From positions 1,116,001-1,180,000 of the forward strand of contig CBDIDG010000004.1 of NCBI GenBank assembly GCA_965277615.1: a DNA stretch of 64,000 bases, given 5' to 3'. This DNA is from Bog-532 sp965277615. GTDB lineage: Bacteria; Actinomycetota; Actinomycetes; Streptosporangiales; Streptosporangiaceae. The position numbers and the translations under genes are program-made. Shown here in pieces: positions 34,556 to 43,689 of this stretch (position 1 is its first letter; the number at the start of each line of letters is the position of its first letter). Under the pieces are notes generated by a model. That model was given only the letters and a program-made list of their open reading frames with translations, did no database searches and was not told the origin of the DNA.

Positions 34556-34609
34556 CGAGCCGGGCGCGGTCGGATGACCGGCGGGCCGGGCGGCAGACGG
34601 GAGAGTTCG

Positions 34610-35239
34610 ATGAGGCTGACGGTGTTCGGGGCGACGGGTGGAATCGGGTCCGAGGTGGTGCGGCAGGGGCTGGCGGCCGGGCACGACGTGGTGGCGGTGG
34701 TGCGGGACCCGGCCCGGCTTACGGTGCCGGCGGGGTCGGGGCTGGGCGTGGTCACGGCGGACGTGATGGACCCGGCGCAGATCGGGCCGGCGGTCAAGGG
34801 GTCCGACGCGGTGGTGTCGGCGCTGGGGCCGCGGAAGGGCGGGCCGCCCGCGGTGCTGACCGACGGGGTGCGGAGCATCCTGACCGCCATGGCCGACACC
34901 GGGGTACGGCGGCTGGTCGCGGTCAGCGCGAGCGGGGCCTTCATCGAGCCGAGCGACCCGTTCGTGACCCGGGTGATAGCCAAGCCGCTGTTGCAGCGCA
35001 TCCTGCACGACGGGATGGCCGACACCCGGCGGATGGAGGGAGAAATCTGGGCCAGCGCCAGCGACTGGACGCTGATGCGCCCGCCGCAGCTGACCAACCG
35101 GCCGGGCCGCGGCCGCTACCGCCGCATGATCGACAGCAACGTGGGGAGGAGCATCGCACGGGCCGACGTGGCCGACGCGATCCTGGCCGCCCTGGCCGAC
35201 CCGGCGACCATCGGCCACACGGTGGGCATCGGGTACTGA
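34610..35239 (+). CDS. NAD(P)H-binding oxidoreductase (atypical SDR)
   Basis: 209 residues from ATG 34610 with GGGAGAG upstream. Rossmann nucleotide site VFGATGGIGSEVVRQGL at the start, then VVAVVRDPARL, VVSALGPRKGG and VAVSASGAFIEPSDPF. Matches the short NmrA/YwnB-like NAD(P)-binding family that acts as quinone reductase or flavin reductase-like proteins. Divergent from, and probably controlled by, the TetR regulator. Confidence 0.85.
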   Translation: MRLTVFGATGGIGSEVVRQGLAAGHDVVAVVRDPARLTVPAGSGLGVVTADVMDPAQIGPAVKGSDAVVSALGPRKGGPPAVLTDGVRSILTAMADTGVRRLVAVSASGAFIEPSDPFVTRVIAKPLLQRILHDGMADTRRMEGEIWASASDWTLMRPPQLTNRPGRGRYRRMIDSNVGRSIARADVADAILAALADPATIGHTVGIGY

Positions 35240-35256
35240 GCCGAAGGTGAGGCCGC

Positions 35257-36123
35257 ATGCCGTGGCTGGTCGGTACGTCGGGGTGGCAGTACCGGGACTG
35301 GCGTGGCGTGCTGTACCCGGCCGGGGTGCCGCAGCGGCTGTGGCTGGAAACCTACGCCGAGCAGTTCGCGACGGTGGAGAACAACAACTCGTTCTACCGG
35401 CTGCCGACCCGGGAGATGTTCGCGGCGTGGGCCGGGCGGACGCCGGACGGGTTCGTGATGGCGGTGAAGGCCAGCCGCTACCTGACCCACATCCGGCGGC
35501 TGAAGGATCCGGCCGAGCCGGTCCAGCGCCTGCTCGACGCGGCTACCGGACTCGGTGACCGGCTGGGGCCGATCCTGCTGCAGCTTCCGCCGACGTGGAA
35601 GGGTGATCCGCGGCTGCTGGACGACTGCCTGGCCGAGTTCGGGCGGCGGGGACCGCGCGGGCTCCGGGTGGCGGTGGAGATGCGGCACGAATCCTGCTGG
35701 ACCGACGAGATCCGGGAGGTGCTGACCGCCCGGGGAGCGGCGCTGGTGTGGACGGACCGGCACGAGTCCCCGCAGGAGCCACAGTGGCGGACCGCGGACT
35801 GGGGTTACCTGCGGCTGCACGAGGGCGCGGCCCAGCCGTGGCCGCGCTACCGGCCGGCCGGGCTGCGGGCCTGGGTCAAGCGGCTGGCGGACGGCTGGCC
35901 CGACGGTGCTAGCCCAACCAGGGCTAGCTCAGACAGTGTTAACTCAAACAGTGCTAGCTCAAACAGGGCTAGCTCAAACAGTGCCGACGTGTACGTGTAC
36001 TTCAACAACGACCCGGGCGGGGCGGCGATCCACGACGCGGTGGGGTTCGCGGCCGCGGCCCGGAAGGCGGGGCACACGGTGAGCCGAACCCCCGGTGAGG
36101 TGCCTGTGACGGCTGGGGGCTGA
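35257..36123 (+). CDS. DUF72 (YecE-like) protein with repeat insertion
   Basis: 288 residues of the YecE/DUF72 TIM-barrel family: GTSGWQYRDWRGVLYP at the start, TVENNNSFYRLP, FVMAVKASRYLTHIRRL, LLQLPP, VAVEMRHESCW and the C-terminal VYVYFNNDPGGAAIHDA. Between the last helix and VYVYF there is an extra ~25-residue Ser/Asn-rich stretch encoded by five 15-bp units (35907-35981). It keeps the frame. Family function is unknown, perhaps nuclease- or sugar-related. Confidence 0.88.
   Translation: MPWLVGTSGWQYRDWRGVLYPAGVPQRLWLETYAEQFATVENNNSFYRLPTREMFAAWAGRTPDGFVMAVKASRYLTHIRRLKDPAEPVQRLLDAATGLGDRLGPILLQLPPTWKGDPRLLDDCLAEFGRRGPRGLRVAVEMRHESCWTDEIREVLTARGAALVWTDRHESPQEPQWRTADWGYLRLHEGAAQPWPRYRPAGLRAWVKRLADGWPDGASPTRASSDSVNSNSASSNRASSNSADVYVYFNNDPGGAAIHDAVGFAAAARKAGHTVSRTPGEVPVTAGG
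35907..35981 (+). repeat. 15-bp minisatellite inside DUF72 gene
   Basis: Five consecutive 15-bp units: TGCTAGCCCAACCAG, GGCTAGCTCAGACAG, TGTTAACTCAAACAG, TGCTAGCTCAAACAG, GGCTAGCTCAAACAG. Local base composition is much lower in GC than the gene. It encodes a five-residue-period Ser/Asn/Ala linker. Confidence 0.85.
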
Positions 36124-36181
36124 GGGGCGCGTGTGACGGGCGGGGCTGGGCGGCTGGCGGCGTTGGCGGTGAGCCGGAGGG

Positions 36182-39100
36182 TCAGGCCTGGCCGGTGAGC
36201 CAGCGTTCCATTCGGGACAGGAGCTCCTCGGTGTCGACCGGCTTGGTCACGTAGTCGCTGGCTCCGGCGCCCAGGCTCTTCTCCCGGTCGCCAGGCATGG
36301 CCCGGGCGGTGACGGCGATGATCGGCAGCGCGGCGAAGGCGGGCATCCGGCGGATGGCCGCCATGGTGGCGTAGCCGTCCATCTCCGGCATCATCACGTC
36401 CATCAGGATCAGGTCCACGTCCGGCTCGGCCGCCAGCACGGCGATGCCCTCGCGGCCGTCGGAGGCCCGCAGCACGGTGACCCCGTGCTCCTCCAGCGAG
36501 CTGGTGATCGCGTACACGTTGCGGATGTCGTCGTCGACGACCAGGACCTTCTTGCCGGCCAGGCCCTGATGCTCGGCCACCGGCGGCGCCGGGCGGGCGA
36601 TCGGGTGCGGGCCGGTCCGGCTGACCAGGTCATCGGCCTGACCGGTGGGCCCGGCCGACAGGTACAGTGCGATGCGCTCGCGCAGGTCGTCCAGGGACGG
36701 CAGCAGCTGCACCGGCCCCTCCCCCAGCTCTGAGCCGGTCAGCTGGTGCTCGGCCAGCTGATAGTGGGCCAGCCGGGCCTGGGCGCCGGCCTGGTCGTCC
36801 CGGGTGTGGGCCAGCACGGGCAGGCCGGACAGGGCCGGCTCATCCCGGAGCTGGTCCAGGAACGTGAAGGCCGCCGCGCCGGGCAGGCCCAGGTCGAGCA
36901 CGACGCACTGGTGCGGCGCCGAGCGGAGCTGGTCCACCGCCTCGTCCGGGCGGGTGACGGTCTGCACCTGGACCGGCCGGCTCACGTCGGCCAGGTCGGA
37001 GGCGGCGCTGTAGGCCAGCAGCGTGAGCAGGCCGCCCGGGGCGCTCTCCAGCACCAGCAGCCGGTGCGCGCCTTGCTGGGGCTCCAGAGGCGGCGGAGAC
37101 AGGGCGGGCGGCGGTGAGGACGGCAGCGGCTGGGCCGAGCCGGGAGCAGGGGCGGGGGCCGCCGGGCGCTCAGGCCGGGGGGACTGCTCAGGGAGCGGGG
37201 ATGGGTGCGGAGCCGGGGATAGGCCGCCCGCGGAGCAGGACGAGGCCGTCGGCGACAGCTGGGACGGCAGCAGGGCGACCTGGTCCCCGGTGGTCTGCGG
37301 CAGCGTGCACGGCACGTACAGGGTGAACGTGCTGCCCCGGCCGAGCTCGCTGTCGGCGGTGATGTCGCCGCCGAGCAGCGCGCCGACCTCGCGCGCGATG
37401 GACAGGCCGAGCCCGGTGCCGCCGTACCGCCGGCTGAGCGTGCCGTCCCCCTGCTCGAACACCCCGAAGATGGCGTCCAGGTTCTCCGGCGCGATCCCGA
37501 TCCCGGTGTCGGTGACCGAGAACGTGACGGCTGCCTCGCCCGGGAGCCCGGCGGCCGGCCCGATCCGGAGCGTGACCTGGCCGGCCGAGGTGAACTTGAC
37601 CGCGTTGGACAGCAGGTTGCCCAGCACCTGGCGCAGCCGCTGCCGGTCGGTGAACATCTCCCCCGGCGCGTCCGAGGCCAGGTCGACCGCGAAGGTCAGG
37701 CCCTTCTCCGCGGTCAGCGGCTGGAACGTGGCCTGGATGTCGTCCAGCAGGGCATGCAGGGTGAACCGCTCCGGGTAGATGTCCATCCGGCCGACCTCGA
37801 CCTTGGACAGGTCCAGGATGTCGTTGATCAGCTGCAGCAGGTCCGAGCCCGCGGAGTGGATGACGTTGGCGTACTCGACCTGCTTGGTGGTCAGGTTGCC
37901 GCCGGGGTTCTGGGTCAGCAGCCGGGCCAGGATCAGCAGGCTGTTCAGCGGGGTACGCAGCTCGTGCGACATGTTGGCCAGGAACTGCGACTTGTACCTC
38001 GACGCCAGCGCGAGCTGCTGGGCCCGCTCCTCGATCTCCTGCCGGGCCTGCTCGATCTCGGCGTTCTTGGTCTCGATGTCGCTGTTCTGCCGGGCCAGCT
38101 GCTCGGCCTTGTCCTCCAGGTCGGCGTTGGACCGCTGCAGCTCGTCCTGCTGGGCCTGCAGCTCACCGGTGAGCCGTTGCGACTCTTTGAGCAGCGCGTC
38201 GGTGCGGGCGTTGGCCACGATCGTGTTCACGTTGACCCCGAGCATCTCGGTGAACTGCTCCAGGAAATCGGTCTGGACCGGGGTGAACATGGTGAACGAG
38301 GCTAGCTCGATGACCCCGAGCACCTGGTCTTCGAACAAGATGGGCAGCACGGCCAGGTTGGCCGGGGAGGCCTCGCCCAGGCCGGAGGAGATCTTGACGT
38401 AGCCCTCGGGCAGGTCGGCGACCACGATCGACCGCTTGCTCTTGGCCACCTGGCCGATCAGCGACTGGCCCAGCCGGTACTGCAGGGGTGCGTCCTTGTC
38501 GGCCCGCAGCCCGTACCCCGCGATCAGCCGCAGCCGGGTTTCGCCGCTGACCGTATCGGCCAGGAAGAACGTGCCGTGCTGGGCGCCGGCCAGCGGGGCC
38601 AGCTCGTCCATGATCAGGTCGGCCACGGCGGTGAGGTCCCGGTGACCCTGCATCAGGCCGGACAACCGGGCCAGGTTGGACTTCAGCCAGTCCTGCTGCT
38701 GGTTGGCCGAGGTCGTCTCGCGCAGCGACTGGACCATGGCGTTGATGTTGTCCTTGAGCTCGGCCACTTCGCCCTGGGCCTCGACCGCGATCGACCGGGT
38801 CAGGTCGCCGGACGCGACCGCGCTGGTCACCTCGGCGATCGCGCGAACCTGGGTGGTCAGGTTGCTGGCCAGCTCGTTGACGTTCTCGGTCAGCCGCTTC
38901 CAGGTGCCGGACACGCCCTCGACCTCGGCCTGGCCACCCAGCCGGCCCTCGCTCCCGACCTCACGGGCCACCCGGGTGACCTCGGCCGCGAAGGAGGACA
39001 GCTGGTCGACCATCGTGTTGATCGTGGTCTTGAGCTCGAGGATCTCGCCGCGGGCGTCCACGTCGATCTTGCGGGACAGGTCGCCCTGGGCCACGGCCGT

Positions 39101-39997
39101 GGTGACCTGGGCGATGTTCCGCACCTGGTTGGTCAGGTTGGTGGCCATCGAGTTGACGCTGTCGGTCAGGTCCTTCCAGGTGCCGGCCTTGTTGGGTACG
39201 TTGGCCTGGCCGCCGAGGATGCCCTCGGTACCGACCTCACTGGCCACCCGGGTGACTTCACCGGCGAACGCGGACAGCGTGCCGACCATGGCGTTGATGG
39301 CCTGGGCCAGCTCGGCGACCTCGCCCTTGGCCTCGACGGTGATCTGCTGGCTCAGGTCACCGCGGGCCACCGCCGTGGCCACCGCGGCGATCGAGCGGAC
39401 CTGGTCGGTCAGGTTGGACGCCATCACGTTGACGTTGTCGGTCAGGTCCTTCCAGGTGCCGGAGGCCCCGCGGACGTGGGCCTGGCCGCCCAGCCGGCCC
39501 TCGCTGCCGACCTCGCGGGCCACCCGGGTCACCTCGTCGGCGAACGCGGACAGCTGGTCGACCATGGTGTTGACGGTGTTCTTGAGCTCGAGGATCTCGC
39601 CCCGCGCGTCCACGGTGATCTTCTGGCTCAGGTCGCCTCCGGCCACAGCCGTGGTGACCTGAGCGATGTTGCGGACCTGGTCGGTCAGGTTGTCCGCCAT
39701 GGCGTTGACCGACTCGGTGAGGTCCTTCCAGGTGCCGGACACGTTGGGGATCGCGGCCTGGCCACCGAGCTTGCCTTCGGTACCGACCTCGCGGGCGACC
39801 CGGGTCACCTCAGAGGTGAACGCGCCGAGCTGATCGGCCATCCCATTGAACACGGTGGCGATCTGGTCCATCAGCGGGTCGCCGTTCTCCCGCAGCCGGA
39901 TGCTGAAGTCGCCGCCCCGCACCGCGGTCAGCCCAGCCAGCAGTTGCTCCAGGCCGTACTCGTCAAGCTGACGGCCGGCGGACACGAGGTCGGTCAT
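36182..39997 (-). CDS. soluble poly-HAMP hybrid histidine kinase with receiver domains
   Basis: 1271 residues, no transmembrane helix. Order: about 4.5 copies of a ~92-residue double-HAMP repeat (~20-435; each with GGDLSQKI, GEILELKNTVNTMVDQL, VTRVAREVGTEG, LGGQA, SGTWKDLT), a GAF domain (~470-620), a coiled coil (~630-690), HisKA (FLANMSHELRTPLN), HATPase (DTGIGIAPENLD, GGTGLGLSIA), a Pro-rich linker, a degenerate receiver with VVLDLGLPG, and a C-terminal receiver (VVDDD, LILMDVMMPEMDG, VTKPVD). Resembles fungal group III (Nik1-type) and bacterial multi-HAMP kinases. Divergent from the SpoIIE-type phosphatase at 40254, its likely signalling partner. RBS GGGAG precedes ATG 39997. Confidence 0.92.
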   Translation of the reverse strand: MTDLVSAGRQLDEYGLEQLLAGLTAVRGGDFSIRLRENGDPLMDQIATVFNGMADQLGAFTSEVTRVAREVGTEGKLGGQAAIPNVSGTWKDLTESVNAMADNLTDQVRNIAQVTTAVAGGDLSQKITVDARGEILELKNTVNTMVDQLSAFADEVTRVAREVGSEGRLGGQAHVRGASGTWKDLTDNVNVMASNLTDQVRSIAAVATAVARGDLSQQITVEAKGEVAELAQAINAMVGTLSAFAGEVTRVASEVGTEGILGGQANVPNKAGTWKDLTDSVNSMATNLTNQVRNIAQVTTAVAQGDLSRKIDVDARGEILELKTTINTMVDQLSSFAAEVTRVAREVGSEGRLGGQAEVEGVSGTWKRLTENVNELASNLTTQVRAIAEVTSAVASGDLTRSIAVEAQGEVAELKDNINAMVQSLRETTSANQQQDWLKSNLARLSGLMQGHRDLTAVADLIMDELAPLAGAQHGTFFLADTVSGETRLRLIAGYGLRADKDAPLQYRLGQSLIGQVAKSKRSIVVADLPEGYVKISSGLGEASPANLAVLPILFEDQVLGVIELASFTMFTPVQTDFLEQFTEMLGVNVNTIVANARTDALLKESQRLTGELQAQQDELQRSNADLEDKAEQLARQNSDIETKNAEIEQARQEIEERAQQLALASRYKSQFLANMSHELRTPLNSLLILARLLTQNPGGNLTTKQVEYANVIHSAGSDLLQLINDILDLSKVEVGRMDIYPERFTLHALLDDIQATFQPLTAEKGLTFAVDLASDAPGEMFTDRQRLRQVLGNLLSNAVKFTSAGQVTLRIGPAAGLPGEAAVTFSVTDTGIGIAPENLDAIFGVFEQGDGTLSRRYGGTGLGLSIAREVGALLGGDITADSELGRGSTFTLYVPCTLPQTTGDQVALLPSQLSPTASSCSAGGLSPAPHPSPLPEQSPRPERPAAPAPAPGSAQPLPSSPPPALSPPPLEPQQGAHRLLVLESAPGGLLTLLAYSAASDLADVSRPVQVQTVTRPDEAVDQLRSAPHQCVVLDLGLPGAAAFTFLDQLRDEPALSGLPVLAHTRDDQAGAQARLAHYQLAEHQLTGSELGEGPVQLLPSLDDLRERIALYLSAGPTGQADDLVSRTGPHPIARPAPPVAEHQGLAGKKVLVVDDDIRNVYAITSSLEEHGVTVLRASDGREGIAVLAAEPDVDLILMDVMMPEMDGYATMAAIRRMPAFAALPIIAVTARAMPGDREKSLGAGASDYVTKPVDTEELLSRMERWLTGQA

Positions 39998-40253
39998 CGG
40001 TGCTCCCTATCGGTCCCCCACGGGCCACGGCGCCGGGTGTGGGCAGATCGTGACACATGACGCAAGCCAGCGCGCCGCCAGAACGTTTGCCGCATGGCAA
40101 CATTAAGCAGGGCCGGAACCAGCTCGCGCGCGCGTCCATCGCTCTCATGTTCCCATAGGGCGGCAGGCCGGAGAAGATAGTCGGCCAGGCCAGGCAGCAG
40201 TGGCGCGCGAGCCGGGGTATTAATCCCCGGGGACAACGAAAGGTGGGTGAGCG

Positions 40254-42707
40254 GTGCCCTCCGCTGACGCTCCTGACGGCACTGGTACTCCTGGTAGCAG
40301 TGGCACTTCTGGCGGCACGGCTGAAGAGGTCCTGCGGCTGGCCGCGGTCATCGACCGCCAGCGGCAGGAGCTGGACCAGGCGCGGCTGGCGGCCGCGGCC
40401 CGGTCCGTGGCCGACATGGCCACCGGCGTCCTGATCGAGCGGCTCGGCTGCTCACCGGCCGAGGCCGCCAGCCAGCTGACCGCGCTGGCCCGGGAGGCCA
40501 GCACTCCGGTGACCGAGATGGCCGCCGCCATCATCAACCAGGATCAGGCCCTGCCCATCATCGGGCCCGTCACCGGGCCCGCCGCCGGGGCGCCGGCCGC
40601 GGGCGACGCGGCGCGGACGGCCAGCGCGGTGCTGCGTAACCAGCTGGCCGGGGCGGCGGCCCTGGCCGCCGACGGCGGGGAGTTCGCGGCCGCGGTGCTG
40701 GACCAGGCGCTGGCCCCGCTCGGCGCGGCCGCGGTGGCGCTGTGGCTGATCGGAGCGGACGGCAGCCTGGGCCTGCTGGGGGAGGCGGGGCTGGGCCCGG
40801 CCGAGGCCAGCCGCTGGCGCTGGATCCCGCCCCAGATGGACTGCCTGGAACAACGGGTCGCGGGCGGCGGGCCGGACCTGTGGTGGCCCGGTCCCGGTGC
40901 GGGCGAGCCGCCCGAGCCCGCGCTGCCCCTGGCCGGCCACTGGCCGGACGGCGCCCGGACGGTGATCGCGCTGCACGACCACGCCTCCGCCCTGCTGGGC
41001 GTGATGGAGATCTGCTGGCCGCGGCCGCAGGCGGACTTCCCGGCCGCGCTGCGGCAGCAGGTCGGCGACCTGACGCGGGCGTGCGCGCAGCTGCTCAGCG
41101 CCCGGGTGGCGCGGGGCGAGCTGACCCTGGTGCGGTCCCGGCCCGCCCTGCGCGGCCTGCTCGGCGGGCTGCTGGAGACCGTGCTGCTGGCCTCGGCCGT
41201 GCGCGACGACACCGGCACCGTGACCGACTTCCGTATCGACTACGCCGCCAGCCCGGCCGGCCGGCACCCCGGGGGCCAGCCCGCGAACAGCCAGCACCCG
41301 GGCAGCCCGCACCCGGGCCGGCGCGATGCCGCCGACCCGACCGGGCGCACGCTGGCCGAGGCCTATCCGGCCATGGCGGGCGAGGTGCTGGACCGGGCCG
41401 TGCAGGCGCTGGCCACCGGCGAGCCCCAGTACCTGCCCGGCCCGGTCAGCAACAGCCCGGCCGGGGCCATGGACGGCGCGATCGCCGACGTCCGGATCGC
41501 CCGGTTCTTCGACGGGGTGGTGATCACCTGGCAGATCGCCACCGAGGCGGACCGGCTCACCGCGCTGCTGGGGCAGATCCAGCGGCTGGGCCGGATCGGC
41601 GGCTGGCAGGAGAACCTGCTCACCGGCCGGCCGGACTGGACCGACGCCGCGTTCTCCCTGTTCGGCCTGCCGGCCCGGGCGGGCACCGCCATCTCGCTGG
41701 GCGACCTGCACAGCTACGTGACCGGGGCGGATGTGCCCGCGTTGCGCGAGTTCCGTGACACGCTGCTACGGACCGGGCGGCCCGCGAGCACGACGTTCCG
41801 TATCGTCCGGGCTGACGACGGCAGCGTGCGGCAGATCCGGGTGTTCGCCGAGCCGGTGCTCGGCCCGGCGGGCACGGCCGAGTCGGTGCGCGGCGCGTTC
41901 CAGGACATCACCGCGGAGTACCAGACCCGGGTGGTGCTGGCCGCGACCCGGGACCAGCTGGCCGACAGCGAGCAGCGGGCCGAGGAAGAGCACCTGCTGG
42001 CGGTCCGGCTGCAGCGGGCCATCCTGCCCCCCACGGCTCAGCCGGTCGAGGCGGCCGGCATCGAGGTCGCGGTGCGCTACCGGCCGGCCGGCCCCGGTCA
42101 CCTGGTCGGCGGGGACTGGTACGACACGCTCCTGCTGCCAAGCAAGGACGTGCTGCTGGTGGTGGGAGACATCGCCGGGCACGGCATCGACGCGGTGACC
42201 GGCATGGTCGCGGCGCGCAACTGCCTGCGCGGGCTGGCCATCACCGGAGCCGGCCCGGGCGAGCTGCTGGCCTACCTCAACAGCGCGGTCTGCCACCTGA
42301 TCGACGGGGTGGTGGGCACGGTGGTGTGCGGCCTGTACCGGCCGTCCGAGCGGACCCTGCGCTGGGCCCGGGCCGGGCACCTGCCGCCGGTCGTCATCCG
42401 CGACGGGCAGGCGACCATGCTGCCGCTGCCGCAGGGCGTACTGCTGGGCAGCGACCCGGACGCCCGGTACGAGGAGCTGACCACCCCGCTGGCGCTGGGG
42501 GACACGATGCTGCTGTTCACCGACGGGATGGTCGAGCGCCGGGGCGCGCCGATCAACGAGGCGCTGGACGAGTTCGCCCGGCGGGCGGCCCAGCCCTTCC
42601 AGACCGTGGCCCAGCCGTCGGCGGCCGAACTGGCCGACCACGTGCTGGCCCACGCGGCCTCCGACACCGGCGACGACGCCTGCCTGGTGACGGTGCGGAT
42701 CCGCTGA
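40254..42707 (+). CDS. ANTAR-like/GAF/PAS/SpoIIE-type PP2C phosphatase
   Basis: 817 residues from GTG 40254 with AGGTGGG upstream. An N-terminal helical segment (VIDRQRQELDQARLAAAARSVADMATGVLIERLGCSPAEA) resembles an ANTAR module. A GAF-like region (~120-300) and a PAS domain (~420-560, GGWQENLLTGRPDWTDAAFSLFGLP) follow. The PP2C domain (~600-815) has VGGDWYD, VVGDIAGHGIDA, LFTDGMVERRG and DDACLV. It should dephosphorylate a STAS antagonist; the STAS gene is directly convergent. A role for the HAMP kinase in controlling it is inferred from linkage. Confidence 0.9.
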   Translation: MPSADAPDGTGTPGSSGTSGGTAEEVLRLAAVIDRQRQELDQARLAAAARSVADMATGVLIERLGCSPAEAASQLTALAREASTPVTEMAAAIINQDQALPIIGPVTGPAAGAPAAGDAARTASAVLRNQLAGAAALAADGGEFAAAVLDQALAPLGAAAVALWLIGADGSLGLLGEAGLGPAEASRWRWIPPQMDCLEQRVAGGGPDLWWPGPGAGEPPEPALPLAGHWPDGARTVIALHDHASALLGVMEICWPRPQADFPAALRQQVGDLTRACAQLLSARVARGELTLVRSRPALRGLLGGLLETVLLASAVRDDTGTVTDFRIDYAASPAGRHPGGQPANSQHPGSPHPGRRDAADPTGRTLAEAYPAMAGEVLDRAVQALATGEPQYLPGPVSNSPAGAMDGAIADVRIARFFDGVVITWQIATEADRLTALLGQIQRLGRIGGWQENLLTGRPDWTDAAFSLFGLPARAGTAISLGDLHSYVTGADVPALREFRDTLLRTGRPASTTFRIVRADDGSVRQIRVFAEPVLGPAGTAESVRGAFQDITAEYQTRVVLAATRDQLADSEQRAEEEHLLAVRLQRAILPPTAQPVEAAGIEVAVRYRPAGPGHLVGGDWYDTLLLPSKDVLLVVGDIAGHGIDAVTGMVAARNCLRGLAITGAGPGELLAYLNSAVCHLIDGVVGTVVCGLYRPSERTLRWARAGHLPPVVIRDGQATMLPLPQGVLLGSDPDARYEELTTPLALGDTMLLFTDGMVERRGAPINEALDEFARRAAQPFQTVAQPSAAELADHVLAHAASDTGDDACLVTVRIR

Positions 42708-42714
42708 AGGCAGT

Positions 42715-42785
42715 GCTAGCCAGACGTGGGCTAACCAGACGTGGGCTGACCAGACCAGGCTGACCAGACGAGGCTGACCAGAGGG
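42715..42785 (+). repeat. 15/14-bp minisatellite in intergenic gap
   Basis: Units TGCTAGCCAGACGTG, GGCTAACCAGACGTG, GGCTGACCAGACCA, GGCTGACCAGACGA and a partial GGCTGACCAGAGG. It starts 8 bp after the SpoIIE stop and fills the gap to the convergent STAS gene. Here, outside coding sequence, the period slips from 15 to 14. Confidence 0.8.
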
Positions 42786-42790
42786 GGGCG

Positions 42791-43171
42791 CTAGGACGGG
42801 GCGGGCAGCTCCTGGTCGGCCGAGGAGGCCGGGGGCTCCTCGCCAACGCCGGCGATGGCCTCGTCCACGCTGTCGTACAACGGCAGCCGGTAGGCCAGCC
42901 CGGTGATCCACAGCGCCTTGGCCGGGCGGTACTGGGCCCCGGCCAGGATCAGGCCGCCCGAGGCGGACAGGCGCTTGTAGTGACCCATGATCACGGCGAG
43001 GCAGCCGGTGTCCATGAACGTGACGTCGGACATGTCTATGATCAGCCGGTGGCTGTGGCGGCGGGCCTGGGTCAGGTACTGGTCGAACTGGTCGCGTGAG
43101 GTCAGGTCAAGGTTCCCTGACACCCGGACCACAGTGAACGCGCCGCGCTGCTCTGATGACAGGGACAGCAT
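42791..43171 (-). CDS. anti-sigma-factor antagonist (STAS domain)
   Basis: 126 residues, STAS fold: FTVVRVSGNLDLTSRDQFDQYL, HRLIIDMSDVTFMDTGCLAVIMGHYKRL, and an Ala-rich last helix. The loop that holds the phosphorylated Ser in SpoIIAA/RsbV (D-S-S-G-L) reads D-T-G-C-L here: the usual acceptor position is Gly, with a Thr one place earlier. So it may be phosphorylated on Thr or not at all. Next to an RsbW-like kinase and a SpoIIE phosphatase. Confidence 0.88.
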   Translation of the reverse strand: MLSLSSEQRGAFTVVRVSGNLDLTSRDQFDQYLTQARRHSHRLIIDMSDVTFMDTGCLAVIMGHYKRLSASGGLILAGAQYRPAKALWITGLAYRLPLYDSVDEAIAGVGEEPPASSADQELPAPS

Positions 43172-43236
43172 GTGACCTGCACCCCTTCGATCATGGCCCT
43201 GAGGTCACCGACCACGATACCGCCCGGACGGCCCCG

Positions 43237-43689
43237 TCAGCCCAGGCTCATCCGCAGCAGTACGGCGGTGCCGGCCTCGGTCGCGTTGATCTGCATTCCG
43301 TCGCAGACCATCCGGGCCACCTCCAGACCCATCCCGCCATGCTCGGCGGACCGGCGGGGCAGCGGGGTAGGGGCCATCGCGCCCGGCCATTGCCCCTGGT
43401 CGCGGATCTCGGCCAGCCCAGCCCGCCCGTCCACCCACAGCCGCAGGCTGGCTTCCGGTGATCCGTGCCGGACCGCGTTGGTGGCGATCTCGTTGACCGC
43501 GATCACGAAGTCGTCGGCGGTGTCGGCGGCCATCCCGGCCCGGAGCGCCCAGGACGCGGTGCTGCGGCGGACCAAGGGCAGATCTCCGGCCCGGAACGTC
43601 ATGTCCAGCGGGCCGGGCGGTGTGGGACGCGACGATCCCCGCACGCGCCGCGGCGAGCCGTCCTTCACTCCCCCACCTACCCTGAACAC
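43237..43689 (-). CDS. RsbW-like anti-sigma serine kinase (HATPase_c)
   Basis: 150 residues with GHKL ATP-binding motifs: N box VIAVNEIATNAVRHGSPEAS, G1 EIRDQGQWPG, G2 HGGMGLEVARMV. Likely phosphorylates the neighbouring STAS protein and/or sequesters a sigma factor; no sigma gene adjoins it. The start is unsure: GTG 43689 is the longest, GTG 43665 or ATG 43602 are possible. Upstream of the STAS gene, 65 bp apart, same strand, so probably one operon. Confidence 0.85.
   Translation of the reverse strand: MFRVGGGVKDGSPRRVRGSSRPTPPGPLDMTFRAGDLPLVRRSTASWALRAGMAADTADDFVIAVNEIATNAVRHGSPEASLRLWVDGRAGLAEIRDQGQWPGAMAPTPLPRRSAEHGGMGLEVARMVCDGMQINATEAGTAVLLRMSLG

Noticed and set aside
36182..39997. The HAMP repeats as a DNA repeat array or CRISPR
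   Set aside because: The ~276-bp period is coding and diverged at third positions; it is domain duplication, not an array.
38576..40060. 494-codon frame opposite the HAMP kinase
   Set aside because: Its repetitive sequence is simply the antisense image of the HAMP repeats; no homology signal of its own.
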